Shown here: positions 1-8,720 of the stretch, piece after piece | Numbering within the stretch: position 1 is the stretch's first letter | Layout: each line of letters opens with the position of its first letter | Origin: Deinococcus sp. AB2017081 | GTDB lineage: Bacteria; Deinococcota; Deinococci; Deinococcales; Deinococcaceae | Direction of reading: 5' to 3' | Length of the DNA: 64,000 nucleotides | Assembly: GCF_034440735.1 (NCBI RefSeq) | Contig: NZ_CP140098.1 | Coordinates: 3,577,501 to 3,641,500 of the forward strand | Notes under the pieces: model-generated | Told to the model about the DNA's origin: nothing | What the model saw: the letters and a program-made list of their open reading frames with translations, nothing else | Database searches by the model: none | Program-made: the position numbers and the translations under genes

Positions 1-724
1 ATCTTCATAAGGGGTCGTGCCTTTATCTTCGGCGCCCCGGCCGATCACCCGATCCCAGATGAACATGGACGCCGCCGACCTCAAATCCGATGTCCTGGAG
101 GACAAAACTCGACCCTGGCGTCATGGCCGTTACGGACTTCATGAAGCGTGTATTCCGGGACGGTCAGGAACCGGTTCCTGACCGTCACACGGCTGTAAGA
201 GGGTCTGCGGCAACATCAAAGCCTCGCTGGAGAACATCAGGCGGGAAGAAGCGATGAAGCGTTGTCCTGTATTCGGGCACCTGGGACGCGTGGAGCTAGT
301 GGTGCGACCGGCTTTTCGACTGCCTGACCGTCTGCCCCGTGCAGGTGGTTCGGCCCATACTCTGCGGCCCCGGCTGCAAGAGGAGTTCCCAGATGCACAG
401 ACACGCTTCGGCGGCCCCTGTTCCCCCAGATCCACTCCCGAGCTGCCCCGCCCTGACCGGCGAGTGGCGCCACGCCCGAGTGCAGTGAGCCCGTGCGCGT
501 GACCTGACCGTTCCGGTCAGCGTTACCCCGGCCCCGCCGCGCCTCCCGTTCCGGACAGCTCCGTCCGCCGGCCGCGCCGCTGCCTCCCGTTCCATCCCCA
601 GGCTCAGCCCGGTGTCGCCCGACGCCCGGCCGGCCCGAGTGCCTGTTCACACCGACCACCCCCGCGCCTCTGGTAGCCGCGTGGTTCGGGCCGTGACGTG
701 TTCCCACCACTCCCGGAGTCCCCC
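1..724. other. Region without a convincing gene
   Basis: No reading frame here has a ribosome binding site, recognisable motif or plausible composition, so I call no gene. A minus-strand frame starting at 66 and running off the left edge begins MFIWDRVIG, but it is too short to judge. The stretch contains a 28-bp perfect palindrome (159-186) and a smaller inverted repeat, CTGACCG/CGGTCAG (504-520). It may be decayed coding sequence or regulatory DNA for a gene left of the window. Confidence 0.5.
159..186. repeat. 28-bp perfect palindrome
   Basis: The left arm GACGGTCAGGAACC is followed directly by its exact complement GGTTCCTGACCGTC, so there is no loop. There is no T-run on either side, which argues against a simple terminator. 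It could be an operator for a dimeric regulator or a recombination site. It does not match the Deinococcus radiation-response motif. Confidence 0.8.
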
Positions 725-1123
725 ATGAAAGCGTTCCTCCTCTCTGCTCTGATCATCGGCCTCGCCACCAGCTGCGGCAGCACCCAGTCGCCCTCGCCCC
801 GGATGGACGGCCAGACCGTCCATGCCGCCGGGCACGCCGACACCCAGGCCCCCACGGTGACCATGGTGATGTTCCCGCAGACCCTGCGCGAGGCGGGCAA
901 CGTGTTCTTCCAGCTGTCCACCCGTGACAACACGGACGTGGCCCAGGTGGTCATGACCATCGACGGGAAGGCCTTCGTGCAGGACCAGACCGCCCACAAC
1001 TCCTACGCCAAGTACTTCACCGCGCTCGACAACGGCTCCCACACCGTGGCCGTGCAGGTCTCGGACGGTGCGGGCAATGTCACGGAATACACGCAGGACT
1101 TTCAGGTGAGCATCGGCGAGTAG
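725..1123 (+). CDS. Small secreted or lipid-anchored Ig-like protein
   Basis: A 132-residue protein with an N-terminal hydrophobic stretch ending in a Cys (LATSC, about residues 13-17), consistent with a secretion signal and possibly a loose lipobox. The rest, from about residue 35, has the pattern of a single Ig/FN3-like beta domain: APTVTMVMFP at the start, LDNGSHTVAVQVSDGAGNVT near the end. Such domains usually sit outside the membrane and mediate binding. The start at 725 has CGGAG about 6 nt upstream. It stands alone ahead of the E1 gene pair, with 247 bp between. Function is unknown. Confidence 0.75.
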   Translation: MKAFLLSALIIGLATSCGSTQSPSPRMDGQTVHAAGHADTQAPTVTMVMFPQTLREAGNVFFQLSTRDNTDVAQVVMTIDGKAFVQDQTAHNSYAKYFTALDNGSHTVAVQVSDGAGNVTEYTQDFQVSIGE

Positions 1124-1370
1124 GCCGGTGGGACGCCCCCCGGCACCCCCGCCCCATCAAACGCCCGTTTGGTTCGCTGCCCTCCCGCTGCTACGCTGGG
1201 GGGCAGTTCCCTGTATGGGCCGCCGCGCCCACCCCTGCCCCGTGATGCCGATGATGCCGCGCCCCGCGCCCAGCCCACCGCGCCGCCTGCTGAACCAGCG
1301 GCGGGCACCCTGACGCGCCGTCCGGAGACCCGCCCCCCCGCGATCCCGACCCCGCTGCACAGGAGCCCCC

Positions 1371-2534
1371 ATGACCCAGCCCACCTCCAGCCCCCATGAC
1401 TCCGGCCTCCGCGACCCCAGTCCGCGTGAGTCCGCCGATACGGCCTCTGCCCACGACGCCGCCAGAGCCGCCTACGAGACCGCCCAGGCCGCCGAGGACA
1501 TGTTCCAGATCGTCGCGCCCGACGGCACGGTGGCCCGGCCCGAGCTGCTGCCCGAGCCGGAGATCCGACTGGAGCTGTACCGGCAGATGCGCCGTGCGCG
1601 GCACTTCGACGAGCGCGGCTGGGTGCTGTACCGCCAGGGCCGCCTGGGCGTGTTTCCGCCCTTCGGCGGGATGGAGGCCAGCCAGGTCGGCACGGCGGCG
1701 GCGCTGACCAAGGACGACTGGCTGTTCCCCACCTACCGCGACACCGGCGCGGCCCTGACGCTGGGCCTGCCGATCGCGCGGGCCCTCGCGTACTGGCGCA
1801 CGTCCCCCCACGGGTGGCACATGCCGGACGACCTGAAGGTGCTGCCCTTCTACATCCCCATCGCCACGCAGTACCCGCACGCGGTGGGCGCGGCCCTGGC
1901 CGAGAAGCGCAAGGGAACGCGCAACATCGCCATGGCCTTCATCGGCGACGGCGGCAGCAGCGAGGGCGACTTCCACGAGGCACTGAACTTCGCCGGCGCC
2001 CTGGATGCGCCGTGCGTGTTCATCCTCCAGAACAACGGCTGGGCGATCTCGGTGCCGACCCGCGCCCAGACCCGCGCCACCAACCTGTCCCGCCGCGCCG
2101 AGGGCTACGGGATTCCGGGCGTGCGGGTGGACGGCAACGACGCCCTGGCGACGTACCACGTCACAGCAGAGGCCGTGGAGCGGGCCCGCAGCGGCGGCGG
2201 CCCCACCCTGATCGAGACCGTGACGTACCGCGTGAAGCCGCACACCGTGGCCGACGATCCCAGCCGCTACCGCACCGACGCCGACAGCGCCGGCTGGGAC
2301 GCCAAAGATCCGGTGCTGCGCCTGCGGACGCACCTGCTGCAAGCGGGCCTGTTGACCGAGGAGTCCGAGGCCGCCCTGCTGGCCGGGATCGCCGCCGAGT
2401 TCGAGGCCGCTCTGACCGAGGCCGACAGCTACCCGGATCCGACGCCCGAGGAGATCCTGGATCACGTGTTCGCCGAGCCCACGCCGCAGCTCAGGAAGCA
2501 GCGCGAGCAGATCATCCTGGAGGCCAGCCAGTGA
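1371..2534 (+). CDS. 2-oxoacid dehydrogenase E1, alpha subunit
   Basis: A 387-residue thiamine-diphosphate subunit of a pyruvate or branched-chain 2-oxoacid dehydrogenase E1. It decarboxylates the 2-oxoacid and passes the acyl group to E2 lipoate. The ThDP/Mg motif is [10 protein letters not shown] near residue 192 with the closing NN at about 221, and the loop [16 protein letters not shown] lies near residue 286. The loop resembles Bacillus-type PdhA, so pyruvate is a fair guess, but the sequence alone does not separate it from branched-chain E1. AGGAG precedes the ATG. The first 40 residues are polar and probably disordered. It overlaps the beta gene by GTGA, so the two are translationally coupled. 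Confidence 0.93.
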   Translation: MTQPTSSPHDSGLRDPSPRESADTASAHDAARAAYETAQAAEDMFQIVAPDGTVARPELLPEPEIRLELYRQMRRARHFDERGWVLYRQGRLGVFPPFGGMEASQVGTAAALTKDDWLFPTYRDTGAALTLGLPIARALAYWRTSPHGWHMPDDLKVLPFYIPIATQYPHAVGAALAEKRKGTRNIAMAFIGDGGSSEGDFHEALNFAGALDAPCVFILQNNGWAISVPTRAQTRATNLSRRAEGYGIPGVRVDGNDALATYHVTAEAVERARSGGGPTLIETVTYRVKPHTVADDPSRYRTDADSAGWDAKDPVLRLRTHLLQAGLLTEESEAALLAGIAAEFEAALTEADSYPDPTPEEILDHVFAEPTPQLRKQREQIILEASQ

Positions 2535-3532
2535 CCGCCACCGAGACCGGCACGCGCACCATGACCATGGTCGCTGCGATCAACGACGCGCTGGACGTGG
2601 CCCTGGGTGCCGACGACACGGTGCACATCTTCGGCGAGGACGTGGGCCTGATGGGCGGCGTGTTCCGCGCCACCGACGGCCTCCAGGCGAAGTACGGCCC
2701 GGAGCGCGTGTTTGACACTCCCCTGGCCGAGGCAGGCATCGTGGGCATGGGCATCGGCATGGGGCTGGCGGGCCTGAAGCCCGTGGCCGAGATCCAGTTC
2801 GCGGGCTTCCTGTACCCGGCACTGGATCAGGTGCTGTCACACCTGGGCCGCTACCGGCACCGCACGCGCAGCCGCCACCACCTGCCCATGGTGATCCGGG
2901 CGCCCTACGGCGGCGGCGTCCACACCCCCGAGCAGCACGCCGACAGCCCGGAGGCCATCCTGGCGCACGTGCCCGGCGTGAAGGTCGTGATCCCCAGCAC
3001 GCCCGCCGATGCCCGGGGCCTGCTGCTGTCCGCCATCGACGACCCCGATCCGGTGTTCTTCTTCGAGGCGATCAAGCTCTACCGCAGTGTGAAGGGCGAG
3101 GTGCCCACCGGGGACGTGCGCGTGCCCCTGGGCCGGGCGCGGATCGTCACGCCGGGCGACGACGTGACCGTCATCTGCTACGGCGGCATGGTCGAGGTCG
3201 TCCAGAAGGCCGCCGACGCCGCGAAGGCGGCCGGGATCGGCGTGGAGGTCATCGACCTGCGCACCCTGGTGCCCATGGACACCGAGACCGTGCTGGAGAG
3301 CGTGCAGAAGACCGGCCGCGTGGTCGTGGTCACCGAGGCCCCCCGCACCGCCGGCTTCCACAGCGAGATCAGCGCCGTGATTGCCGAGGAGGCCATCGAA
3401 CACCTGCGCGCCCCGATCCTGCGCGTGACCGGCTATGACGCGCCGTATCCGCCCTTCACGGCGGTCGAGGACGTGTACCGCCCCAGTCCGGTGCGCGTGG
3501 CGCGGGCGATCCGGCAGGTCATGGGGTACTGA
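2531..3532 (+). CDS. 2-oxoacid dehydrogenase E1, beta subunit
   Basis: A 333-residue transketolase-type E1 beta subunit, partner of the preceding gene in an alpha2-beta2 E1. Family signatures are [14 protein letters not shown] near residue 35, [17 protein letters not shown] near 62, the potassium-site and phosphate region [18 protein letters not shown] near 125, and the C-terminal transketolase fold with [15 protein letters not shown]. The GTG start at 2531 overlaps the alpha stop; an internal ATG ten codons later is possible. No E2 or E3 gene follows within the window, so those components must be encoded elsewhere. Confidence 0.93.
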   Translation: MTATETGTRTMTMVAAINDALDVALGADDTVHIFGEDVGLMGGVFRATDGLQAKYGPERVFDTPLAEAGIVGMGIGMGLAGLKPVAEIQFAGFLYPALDQVLSHLGRYRHRTRSRHHLPMVIRAPYGGGVHTPEQHADSPEAILAHVPGVKVVIPSTPADARGLLLSAIDDPDPVFFFEAIKLYRSVKGEVPTGDVRVPLGRARIVTPGDDVTVICYGGMVEVVQKAADAAKAAGIGVEVIDLRTLVPMDTETVLESVQKTGRVVVVTEAPRTAGFHSEISAVIAEEAIEHLRAPILRVTGYDAPYPPFTAVEDVYRPSPVRVARAIRQVMGY

Positions 3533-3542
3533 GGGGGATTCC

Positions 3543-3573
3543 GATGGCATCGGTTCGGAGAACCGGTGCCATC
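3543..3573 (+). terminator. Hairpin after the E1 genes
   Basis: A 14-bp stem (GATGGCATCGGTTC against GAACCGGTGCCATC, one G-T wobble) with a GGA loop starts 11 bp after the E1 beta stop. No T-tract follows, so it may be a Rho-assisted terminator or an mRNA-stabilising stem. Confidence 0.55.
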
Positions 3574-3618
3574 CGACCAGAGGGAGCAGGAACAGCAGAC
3601 TGGCTTCGCGGCGTGGAG

Positions 3619-3645
3619 CCACCACCGGTGTCTTCCCGGTGGTGG
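3619..3645. terminator. Second hairpin before the C39 peptidase gene
   Basis: A perfect 10-bp stem, CCACCACCGG/CCGGTGGTGG, with a 7-nt loop. It lies about 110 bp before the next gene and backs up the previous hairpin. Confidence 0.45.
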
Positions 3646-3756
3646 TGGAATAGAGCGGAGTCAGTCTGAGAGAGCTGAGGGCAGAGGGCATAAAACCCCG
3701 ACTGGGACACGTTTCCGGCTCAGGGGCAGATCATGAAGGAGGGGGATGCTGAGAGG

Positions 3757-5025
3757 ATGCGTGTTCCTGCTCTGCTCCTCACGGCCGGCCTGCTGGTCGG
3801 CGCGGCGGCGTTCGGTGTGACGCGGTTCCAGGCGAACCGGGCCGTGCCTGGAACCGCCGTGCTGGCGGACGTACAGGCGTCCAGCACCACTCCCCTGTCC
3901 GACGCCGCGCCGCTGGAACCGGTCACGGTGGCAGCCGCGCCCACCGAGGACACCGCGCCCGCCGTCACCCTGATGCCGGAGCCGGAGGCCGAACCGGTGG
4001 CAACACCCGAGCCGGAACCGGCCACGGTGGAGCCGCCCCAGGTCAGCACGCCGGCACCGCTGCCCGCACAGGCCAGCGTCCCCGACATCCGGCACGAGTA
4101 CCAGCGGCTGAACAACTGCGGCCCGGTGACGATCGGCATGGCGCTGAACCGCTGGGGCTCGACCCTGACGCAGTACGACATCGCCCCGAAGCTCAAGCCG
4201 TCGAAGGGCGACGTGAACGTCTCGCCGGATGAACTCGCCGCGTATGCCCGCTCGCAGGGCATGGACGTGCATCTGGCACGGGGCGGCGACCGGGCCATGC
4301 TGCGCGGCCTGCTGGCCGCCGGCTTCCCGGTGATCGTCGAGACGTGGTTCATCACACACGACTCGGGCGGCATGGGGCACTACCGCCTGCTGACCGGCTA
4401 CGACGACAGCGCCCAGCAGTTCAGCGCCCTGGACTCGTACTTGGGGCCGCTGAAGATGGGCTACGCGAAGTTCGACGACCTGTGGCGGGCCTTCGGGCGC
4501 ACCTTCCTGGTGGTGACCCCGCCCGAGAAGACCGCGCAGATGCGTGAGCTGCTGGGCACGCGGGCCGACCCGGCCGCCGCGAAGGCCGAGACCCTGCGCG
4601 TGGCCGAGGCCGAGGCCACACGCCTTGGCGACGCGCTGTCGTACCTGAACCTCGGGCAGGCGCGGCTGGAACTGGGGGACGCTCCCGGCGCGGCGCAGGC
4701 CTTCGATCAGGCACGGGCGGCACGGCCGGATCTGTCGCTTGACCCGACCCGCCCCGGCTGGGTGCAGGGCGGTCTGGCGTGGCGTGCCCTGTGGTACGAA
4801 TTCGGCCCCATGGAGGCCTACACCCGCACCGGCCAGTACGGCAAGGTGCTGCAACTCACCGGCGCGGTGCTGCGCTCGGTGCCCACCCACGAGGAGGCGC
4901 AGTACTGGCGGGCCCGCGCCCTGGCCGGCCTGGGCCGCACCGCCGAGGCGAGGGCTGCCTACCGCGAGGCGCTGCGCCTGCGCCCCGACTTCGCGCAGGC
5001 CAGGAGCGATCTGAACCGGCTCTAG
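3757..5025 (+). CDS. Exported C39-like cysteine peptidase with C-terminal TPRs
   Basis: A 422-residue protein. Residues 1-20 form a signal peptide or membrane anchor (MRVPALLLTAGLLVG). A Pro/Glu-rich linker to about residue 105 is followed by a C39-like papain-fold domain. The catalytic triad is visible: Cys121 in LNNCGPVTIGMAL, His208 in GMGHYRLLTGYDD and Asp226 in LDSYLGP. From about residue 265, TPR-like helices follow. C39 enzymes typically cleave double-Gly leaders, but this is the free-standing C39_2 type, whose substrates are mostly unknown; the TPRs suggest a protein partner. AAGGAGGGG lies 14 nt before this ATG. An ATG at 3733 is in frame but gives an acidic N-terminus unsuited to a signal peptide. 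Confidence 0.8.
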   Translation: MRVPALLLTAGLLVGAAAFGVTRFQANRAVPGTAVLADVQASSTTPLSDAAPLEPVTVAAAPTEDTAPAVTLMPEPEAEPVATPEPEPATVEPPQVSTPAPLPAQASVPDIRHEYQRLNNCGPVTIGMALNRWGSTLTQYDIAPKLKPSKGDVNVSPDELAAYARSQGMDVHLARGGDRAMLRGLLAAGFPVIVETWFITHDSGGMGHYRLLTGYDDSAQQFSALDSYLGPLKMGYAKFDDLWRAFGRTFLVVTPPEKTAQMRELLGTRADPAAAKAETLRVAEAEATRLGDALSYLNLGQARLELGDAPGAAQAFDQARAARPDLSLDPTRPGWVQGGLAWRALWYEFGPMEAYTRTGQYGKVLQLTGAVLRSVPTHEEAQYWRARALAGLGRTAEARAAYREALRLRPDFAQARSDLNRL

Positions 5026-5062
5026 CAGGCGCTATGTGGCAGATTCCTGAACACCTGTTGGT

Positions 5063-5068
5063 TACTGT
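5063..5068 (+). promoter_or_regulatory. -10 box of a leaderless gene
   Basis: TACTGT ends 6 nt before the GTG at 5075, the TANNNT spacing seen in leaderless Deinococcus genes. It helps fix that start; no good -35 is visible. Confidence 0.5.
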
Positions 5069-5074
5069 GGATGG

Positions 5075-5500
5075 GTGTGCAACTGTCTGTTCTTCGCCTC
5101 AAATGTGCCACTCGCTGAACTCGCCTGGGATGAACACAACCCAGGACTGACGGTCAGCCCCATCACCGCCCGAGAGGAGGCCGCTCGGACGGCTCTCAGC
5201 CAGCCTCACGTGTATGCGGTTGGCACCCACATGGGCTGCGGGTGCCCGTTTGCCTTCGAGCCCGACTGGAACCAGCCGACCGCCGCCGACCTCGCCGAAT
5301 TCCAGGATAACCGCCCGAATTTTGTTCAGCTCAACGAATACTTGGAGGTGGCGCTCCGTGCTGGCGCTTCAGTCGAACTGTACAACGCCTGGGATTTCTG
5401 GCTAGAACCTTTGGATCGGAATGACCTCGGAGCGAGTGACCTGATGGCCGAACACTTCGTCTTTCAAGATAGGCAACATTACACGTTGGTCAGCGGTTGA
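5075..5500 (+). CDS. Cys-rich orphan protein
   Basis: A 141-residue protein that I do not recognise. It opens MCNCLFFASNVPL and has a second Cys cluster, GTHMGCGCPF, near residue 52, so four cysteines could bind metal or form disulfides. There is no signal peptide or membrane segment. Tryptophans and acidic residues are frequent in the middle (FEPDWNQPTAADLAEF). The GTG start is supported by a TACTGT box 6 nt upstream. It uses somewhat less GC-biased third positions than its neighbours, which may indicate recent acquisition. It lies between the C39 peptidase gene and the convergent yidC. Confidence 0.75.
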   Translation: MCNCLFFASNVPLAELAWDEHNPGLTVSPITAREEAARTALSQPHVYAVGTHMGCGCPFAFEPDWNQPTAADLAEFQDNRPNFVQLNEYLEVALRAGASVELYNAWDFWLEPLDRNDLGASDLMAEHFVFQDRQHYTLVSG

Positions 5501-5518
5501 ACCGAATCCAATGGGTTG

Positions 5519-5555
5519 TAAAAACGCCCGCCTGACCACTCGGTTCAGGCGGGCG
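5519..5555 (-). terminator. Rho-independent terminator of the rpmH-yidC operon
   Basis: An 11-bp perfect stem, CGCCCGCCTGA/TCAGGCGGGCG, with a 9-nt loop. On the minus strand it is followed by GTTTTT, so it terminates transcription coming from yidC. It could also stop plus-strand reading from 5500. Confidence 0.85.
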
Positions 5556-5568
5556 CTTCGGTTCGCGC

Positions 5569-7209
5569 TTACTTCTTCGGCGCGTCGATGGTCTTGGCCG
5601 CGTTGGCGCGGGCCACCTGCCGCGAGGGGGCCTTCTCGACCTTCACCCCGATGGTCGCGGTCTCCCGCTCGACCTGCTTGTTGATGATCACCTGCTGCAC
5701 GATCCCGATCAGGGTGGACAGGATGATGTAGATGGTCACGCCCGCCGGGAAGGTCAGCGCGAAGTACAGGAAGATGATGTAGATCATGGCCTGCTGCCGG
5801 AACATGTCCGGGTTCTTGCGCGTCATGACGTACAGCTGCCCGACGTTCACGATCAGGTAGATCACGGCCAGGATGTAGAAGGGATCGGGCACGGCGAGAT
5901 CCGGCAGCCACAGGAAGCCCGAGTCGAACTCGAAGTTCCGGATGGTCGACCACAGCGCGATCAGCACCGGGAAGGGAATGAACGTCGAGAAGCACCCGGC
6001 CGGGTTGAAGTTGTAGTCGCGGTACAGCTGCGCCATCTCGGCCTGCATGGCCCGCTGCGAGTCCATGTCCTTGCGTTCCTTGTACTTCTCCTGGATCTCC
6101 TTGATCTTCGGCTGCATGACCTGCATGCGCGCGGTGGTTCGCCCCTGCGCCTGCATCAGCGGCCACATGACCGCCCGCAGCAGCACGGTCAGCACGACCA
6201 GCACCAGCCCCCAGTTGCCGATGGCCTTGTACAGCGTCTCCATGAGCTTGACGATGTACAGGCTGATGTCCCCGAAGAAGTTCGGCTTGAACAGACCCGG
6301 CAGCGTGGTGTAACCGCTCTGGTACAGGTGGATCAGTTCGTTCTTGCCGCCGTAGATCTCCAGGTTGCTGCTGGCCGGTACCGATGCGCTGATCAGGCCC
6401 TGGGCGCCGCCGGTCAGGGTGGCGCTGATGGCCTGTCCGGCGGCCGGAGCCGCGCTGGCGGGCGTGGCCGCGCTGCCCGCCGTGCCCGTCTGCGGGCGGA
6501 TGATCAGCGCGTGCGCGACCTGGCTGGGGTTTTCCTGCAACGCCGCGTACTGGATGTTCTCCACGGTCAGGGTGGCGGTGCCCTGTGCGGTGGCAGGCTG
6601 GGTGCCCCCCACGCTGTAACCCTGCACACGCGGGTTGTCGGCCTTGCCCAGACCGGGGAACAGGATGTTCACGCGCTCAGGGCCGCCTGTGATTTCGGTC
6701 TTCAGGTCGATCTTGAAGCTGCGGGGATGCAGGGTCACGGTCTTGGTGACCGTCGCGCCGCCCTGCGTGTAGCGGAACACGGCATCCTGCCGGTTGGCGG
6801 CGACATCGGTCGTGAGGCCCGTGGGAGCCGAGGTCTGCGCCGGCTGGGCCGGATTAAGGCCCTCGGCCTGCACGGCCAGCGCCTTGCGGCCCGCGACCAT
6901 GTTCACGATGCCCTTCTGGTCTTTCAGGGCACTGAAATCCCACGTGCCGTCACCGCGCCGCTTGATGTACGGCGTGCCGGCGTAGCCCTTGACGTACCAG
7001 CCGATCACCTCGCCGCGCGTGTTGAAGACCACATCCTGCAGGTTGCTGGTCGCGATGTACTCGTCGCCGGGGGTGCCGTCGAAGTCGGCGGTGATCCACT
7101 CGGGTGTGATGGCCTTGCCGAAGGTGGGCAGGGGGCCGGTGGTGCCGCAGCCCGTCAGGAGCAGGGCGGCGGCCACGGCCGTCAGGGAAAGCAGGTGTCT
7201 TGTTTTCAT
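5569..7209 (-). CDS. yidC: Membrane protein insertase YidC
   Basis: A 546-residue YidC/Oxa1 insertase of the long, Gram-negative-like form. It inserts membrane proteins alone or with Sec. The N-terminus is a signal sequence with a lipobox (LLLTGC, Cys27), then a large extracytoplasmic beta domain to about residue 325, then the conserved insertase core. The core starts near [21 protein letters not shown] and carries the groove Arg. Further membrane helices and a basic tail complete it. A lipobox is usual in short Gram-positive YidC proteins but not in long forms. It overlaps yidD by ATGA. Confidence 0.96.
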   Translation of the reverse strand: MKTRHLLSLTAVAAALLLTGCGTTGPLPTFGKAITPEWITADFDGTPGDEYIATSNLQDVVFNTRGEVIGWYVKGYAGTPYIKRRGDGTWDFSALKDQKGIVNMVAGRKALAVQAEGLNPAQPAQTSAPTGLTTDVAANRQDAVFRYTQGGATVTKTVTLHPRSFKIDLKTEITGGPERVNILFPGLGKADNPRVQGYSVGGTQPATAQGTATLTVENIQYAALQENPSQVAHALIIRPQTGTAGSAATPASAAPAAGQAISATLTGGAQGLISASVPASSNLEIYGGKNELIHLYQSGYTTLPGLFKPNFFGDISLYIVKLMETLYKAIGNWGLVLVVLTVLLRAVMWPLMQAQGRTTARMQVMQPKIKEIQEKYKERKDMDSQRAMQAEMAQLYRDYNFNPAGCFSTFIPFPVLIALWSTIRNFEFDSGFLWLPDLAVPDPFYILAVIYLIVNVGQLYVMTRKNPDMFRQQAMIYIIFLYFALTFPAGVTIYIILSTLIGIVQQVIINKQVERETATIGVKVEKAPSRQVARANAAKTIDAPKK

Positions 7210-7463
7210 GGAGTTCTCTTTGTGGGAACAGCGGGAAAGGTCTCGGGGACGGGATCGAAGCCGCCGGGCACCAGGGGGTTGCAGCGCAGGATGCGCCACG
7301 TGGCAAGCCAGCTGCCCCGCAGCGCACCGTGCCGCTCGATGGCCTGGGCAGCATACTCCGAGCACGTGGGCGTGAACCGGCACGTGGGCGCAGGCTTGCG
7401 CGGCGATACCGACCGCTGATAGTGCCGGACGACCCGGATCAGACCACGCGACGCAAGGCTCAT
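7206..7463 (-). CDS. yidD: Membrane protein insertion efficiency factor YidD
   Basis: An 85-residue protein of the YidD family (formerly the haemolytic domain family), a small cytoplasmic membrane-associated helper of YidC-dependent insertion. The family core is intact: YQRSVSP near residue 15, three Cys in [13 protein letters not shown] and LRCNP, and GGFDPVP near the end. It overlaps rnpA upstream and yidC downstream by ATGA at each junction, the standard bacterial order. Confidence 0.95.
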   Translation of the reverse strand: MSLASRGLIRVVRHYQRSVSPRKPAPTCRFTPTCSEYAAQAIERHGALRGSWLATWRILRCNPLVPGGFDPVPETFPAVPTKRTP

Positions 7464-7897
7464 TCCCGGCCTCCGGCTGGGGTGGGATCTGGGGTCACAG
7501 GGGCAGATACGGCCCGCGTTCCGCCGGAGTTCCCGCCCCGCCCCCTCACACGGCCCGGTGCCCGGGCCAGGGCACGGATCAGGGCGGCCTGCACCTGGGC
7601 GAACTCTGCCGTGAGTACCGCCGGGTTCGGCAGCAGGATCGCCCGGCACGGCGGCAGGCCGCCCGGCAGGGTGCGCAGCGCCTCGCGCACGCGGCGGCGG
7701 GCGCGGTTGCGATCCACCGCCCGTTTCAAGGTCTTCTTGCTGATCACGATCCCGATGATGGCGCGGGGCCGCCACGTCTCACCGTGGCGCGGGCGGTACT
7801 CCGCGACGCGCAGCGTGAACAGCGGGTCGCGCACCGCCACGCCGTGCACGCGGACCTTGCGGAACTCCCGGTCGCCCGTCAACGACGCCAGCGCCAC
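7460..7897 (-). CDS. rnpA: Ribonuclease P protein component
   Basis: A 145-residue protein subunit of RNase P, which helps the RNA subunit remove tRNA 5' leaders. The signature basic helix is [18 protein letters not shown] near residue 58, preceded by [11 protein letters not shown]. The C-terminal 35 residues (Gly/Arg/Pro-rich) extend beyond the usual length of about 115-120 and look disordered. The GTG at 7897 is the first usable start in frame; rpmH ends 73 bp upstream. Confidence 0.93.
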   Translation of the reverse strand: MALASLTGDREFRKVRVHGVAVRDPLFTLRVAEYRPRHGETWRPRAIIGIVISKKTLKRAVDRNRARRRVREALRTLPGGLPPCRAILLPNPAVLTAEFAQVQAALIRALARAPGRVRGRGGNSGGTRAVSAPVTPDPTPAGGRE

Positions 7898-7970
7898 CGG
7901 ACGGCGGGGCCGTTCCTGGGTGGCGCTGGCGGTGGGGGTGTGGGCGATGGCCGGCTCCTGGTCGAGGAGC

Positions 7971-8114
7971 TTACTCGTCGCTGACGGTCAGCTGGTGACG
8001 GCCCTTCGCGCGGCGACGCGCGAGGATGTTGCGGCCGGACTTGGTCTTCATGCGGGCGCGGAAACCGTGGGTCTTGGCCCGCTTGCGGACGTTGGGCTGG
8101 TAGGTACGCTTCAT
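7971..8114 (-). CDS. rpmH: 50S ribosomal protein L34
   Basis: A 47-residue ribosomal protein L34, easily overlooked because of its size. Minus-strand translation begins [20 protein letters not shown], the universal L34 signature, and continues with an R/K-rich helix ([14 protein letters not shown]) to TVSDE. GCAAGGAG lies 10 nt upstream of the ATG. It is the first gene of rpmH-rnpA-yidD-yidC. dnaA, its usual neighbour in many bacteria, is not present on the other side. Confidence 0.97.
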   Translation of the reverse strand: MKRTYQPNVRKRAKTHGFRARMKTKSGRNILARRRAKGRHQLTVSDE

Positions 8115-8198
8115 CTCTGCTCTCCTTGCTCGCGGCGTGGCGGCCAGTTGGCGGGCCTGCCGACTTCACGCGCGCCCCGTCTCGGGGCAAACTCCGGG

Positions 8199-8228
8199 AG
8201 TGTATCACGGGGGCCGGCGCAGGGCCAA
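8199..8228 (-). promoter_or_regulatory. Candidate promoter of rpmH
   Basis: On the minus strand TTGGCC, an 18-nt spacer and TACACT lie 85-114 nt upstream of the rpmH start. The -10 is extended by a preceding TGA. This is the best match in the leader. Confidence 0.4.
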
Positions 8229-8720
8229 GTGGGGCGAGGGTCGCGTCAGAGGCAACTGCACAGTGTTAGAAGATGCTGACGTTGATAGCGCTGCGTGCGA
8301 ACCTCTCGCTTCGCGCTCCGCGAGTCCGCCCCTCCGGGGCACCTTCCCTCAAGGGGAGGCAAGAAGAAGGCTGACCGGCACGCCGTTCTTCTGCTCTTTG
8401 TTGTTAAAAACGAATGGTCTCCCGAATCGTCCTGCCTCACACCTCGCCGCGAGCTGCCACCGGCCGTCGGGAGGTGGCTCCATCCGTTCGGGGTCGGCCC
8501 CTCACTCCTCCTGGTTCGTTCCCAGAGGCTCACTCCCTCATGGGCGGAGCGCACGGGCCTGTCGATGGGGTGGGCATGGCATCGAGGGAGGACATGTCAA
8601 CGCTTATAAGGACTCCGCCGCGCTGAAAAACTCTCTTGCCCAGCGCAGCGCTACTCCCCTGCCCCGTTGGGGTAGGAGCTGGGGGTGGGGGAGCCCGCCG
8701 CAGGCGCACACCATCACACC
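8229..8720. other. 492-bp gene-free stretch with repeat fragments
   Basis: Lies between rpmH and the aldehyde dehydrogenase gene. Frames through it lack ribosome binding sites and resemble translated repeat. It contains an inverted partial copy of the dispersed repeat (8300-8362) and two C/G-rich stretches (8450-8480, 8650-8700) that may be further decayed copies. No promoter for the flanking genes stands out. Confidence 0.6.
8300..8362 (-). repeat. Dispersed palindromic repeat, partial inverted copy
   Basis: Read on the minus strand it runs TTGCCTCCCCTTGAGGGA, AGGTGCCCCGGAGGGGCGGA, then ends GAGAGGTT. This matches the right half of the copies at 13822-13939, 30559-30657 and 36307-36396. The left half is missing or decayed. 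Confidence 0.6.

Noticed and set aside
139..710. Several overlapping frames in the first 700 bp
   Set aside because: They overlap each other on both strands, are rich in Arg/Pro/Gly, and lack ribosome binding sites, as expected for chance open frames in GC-rich DNA.
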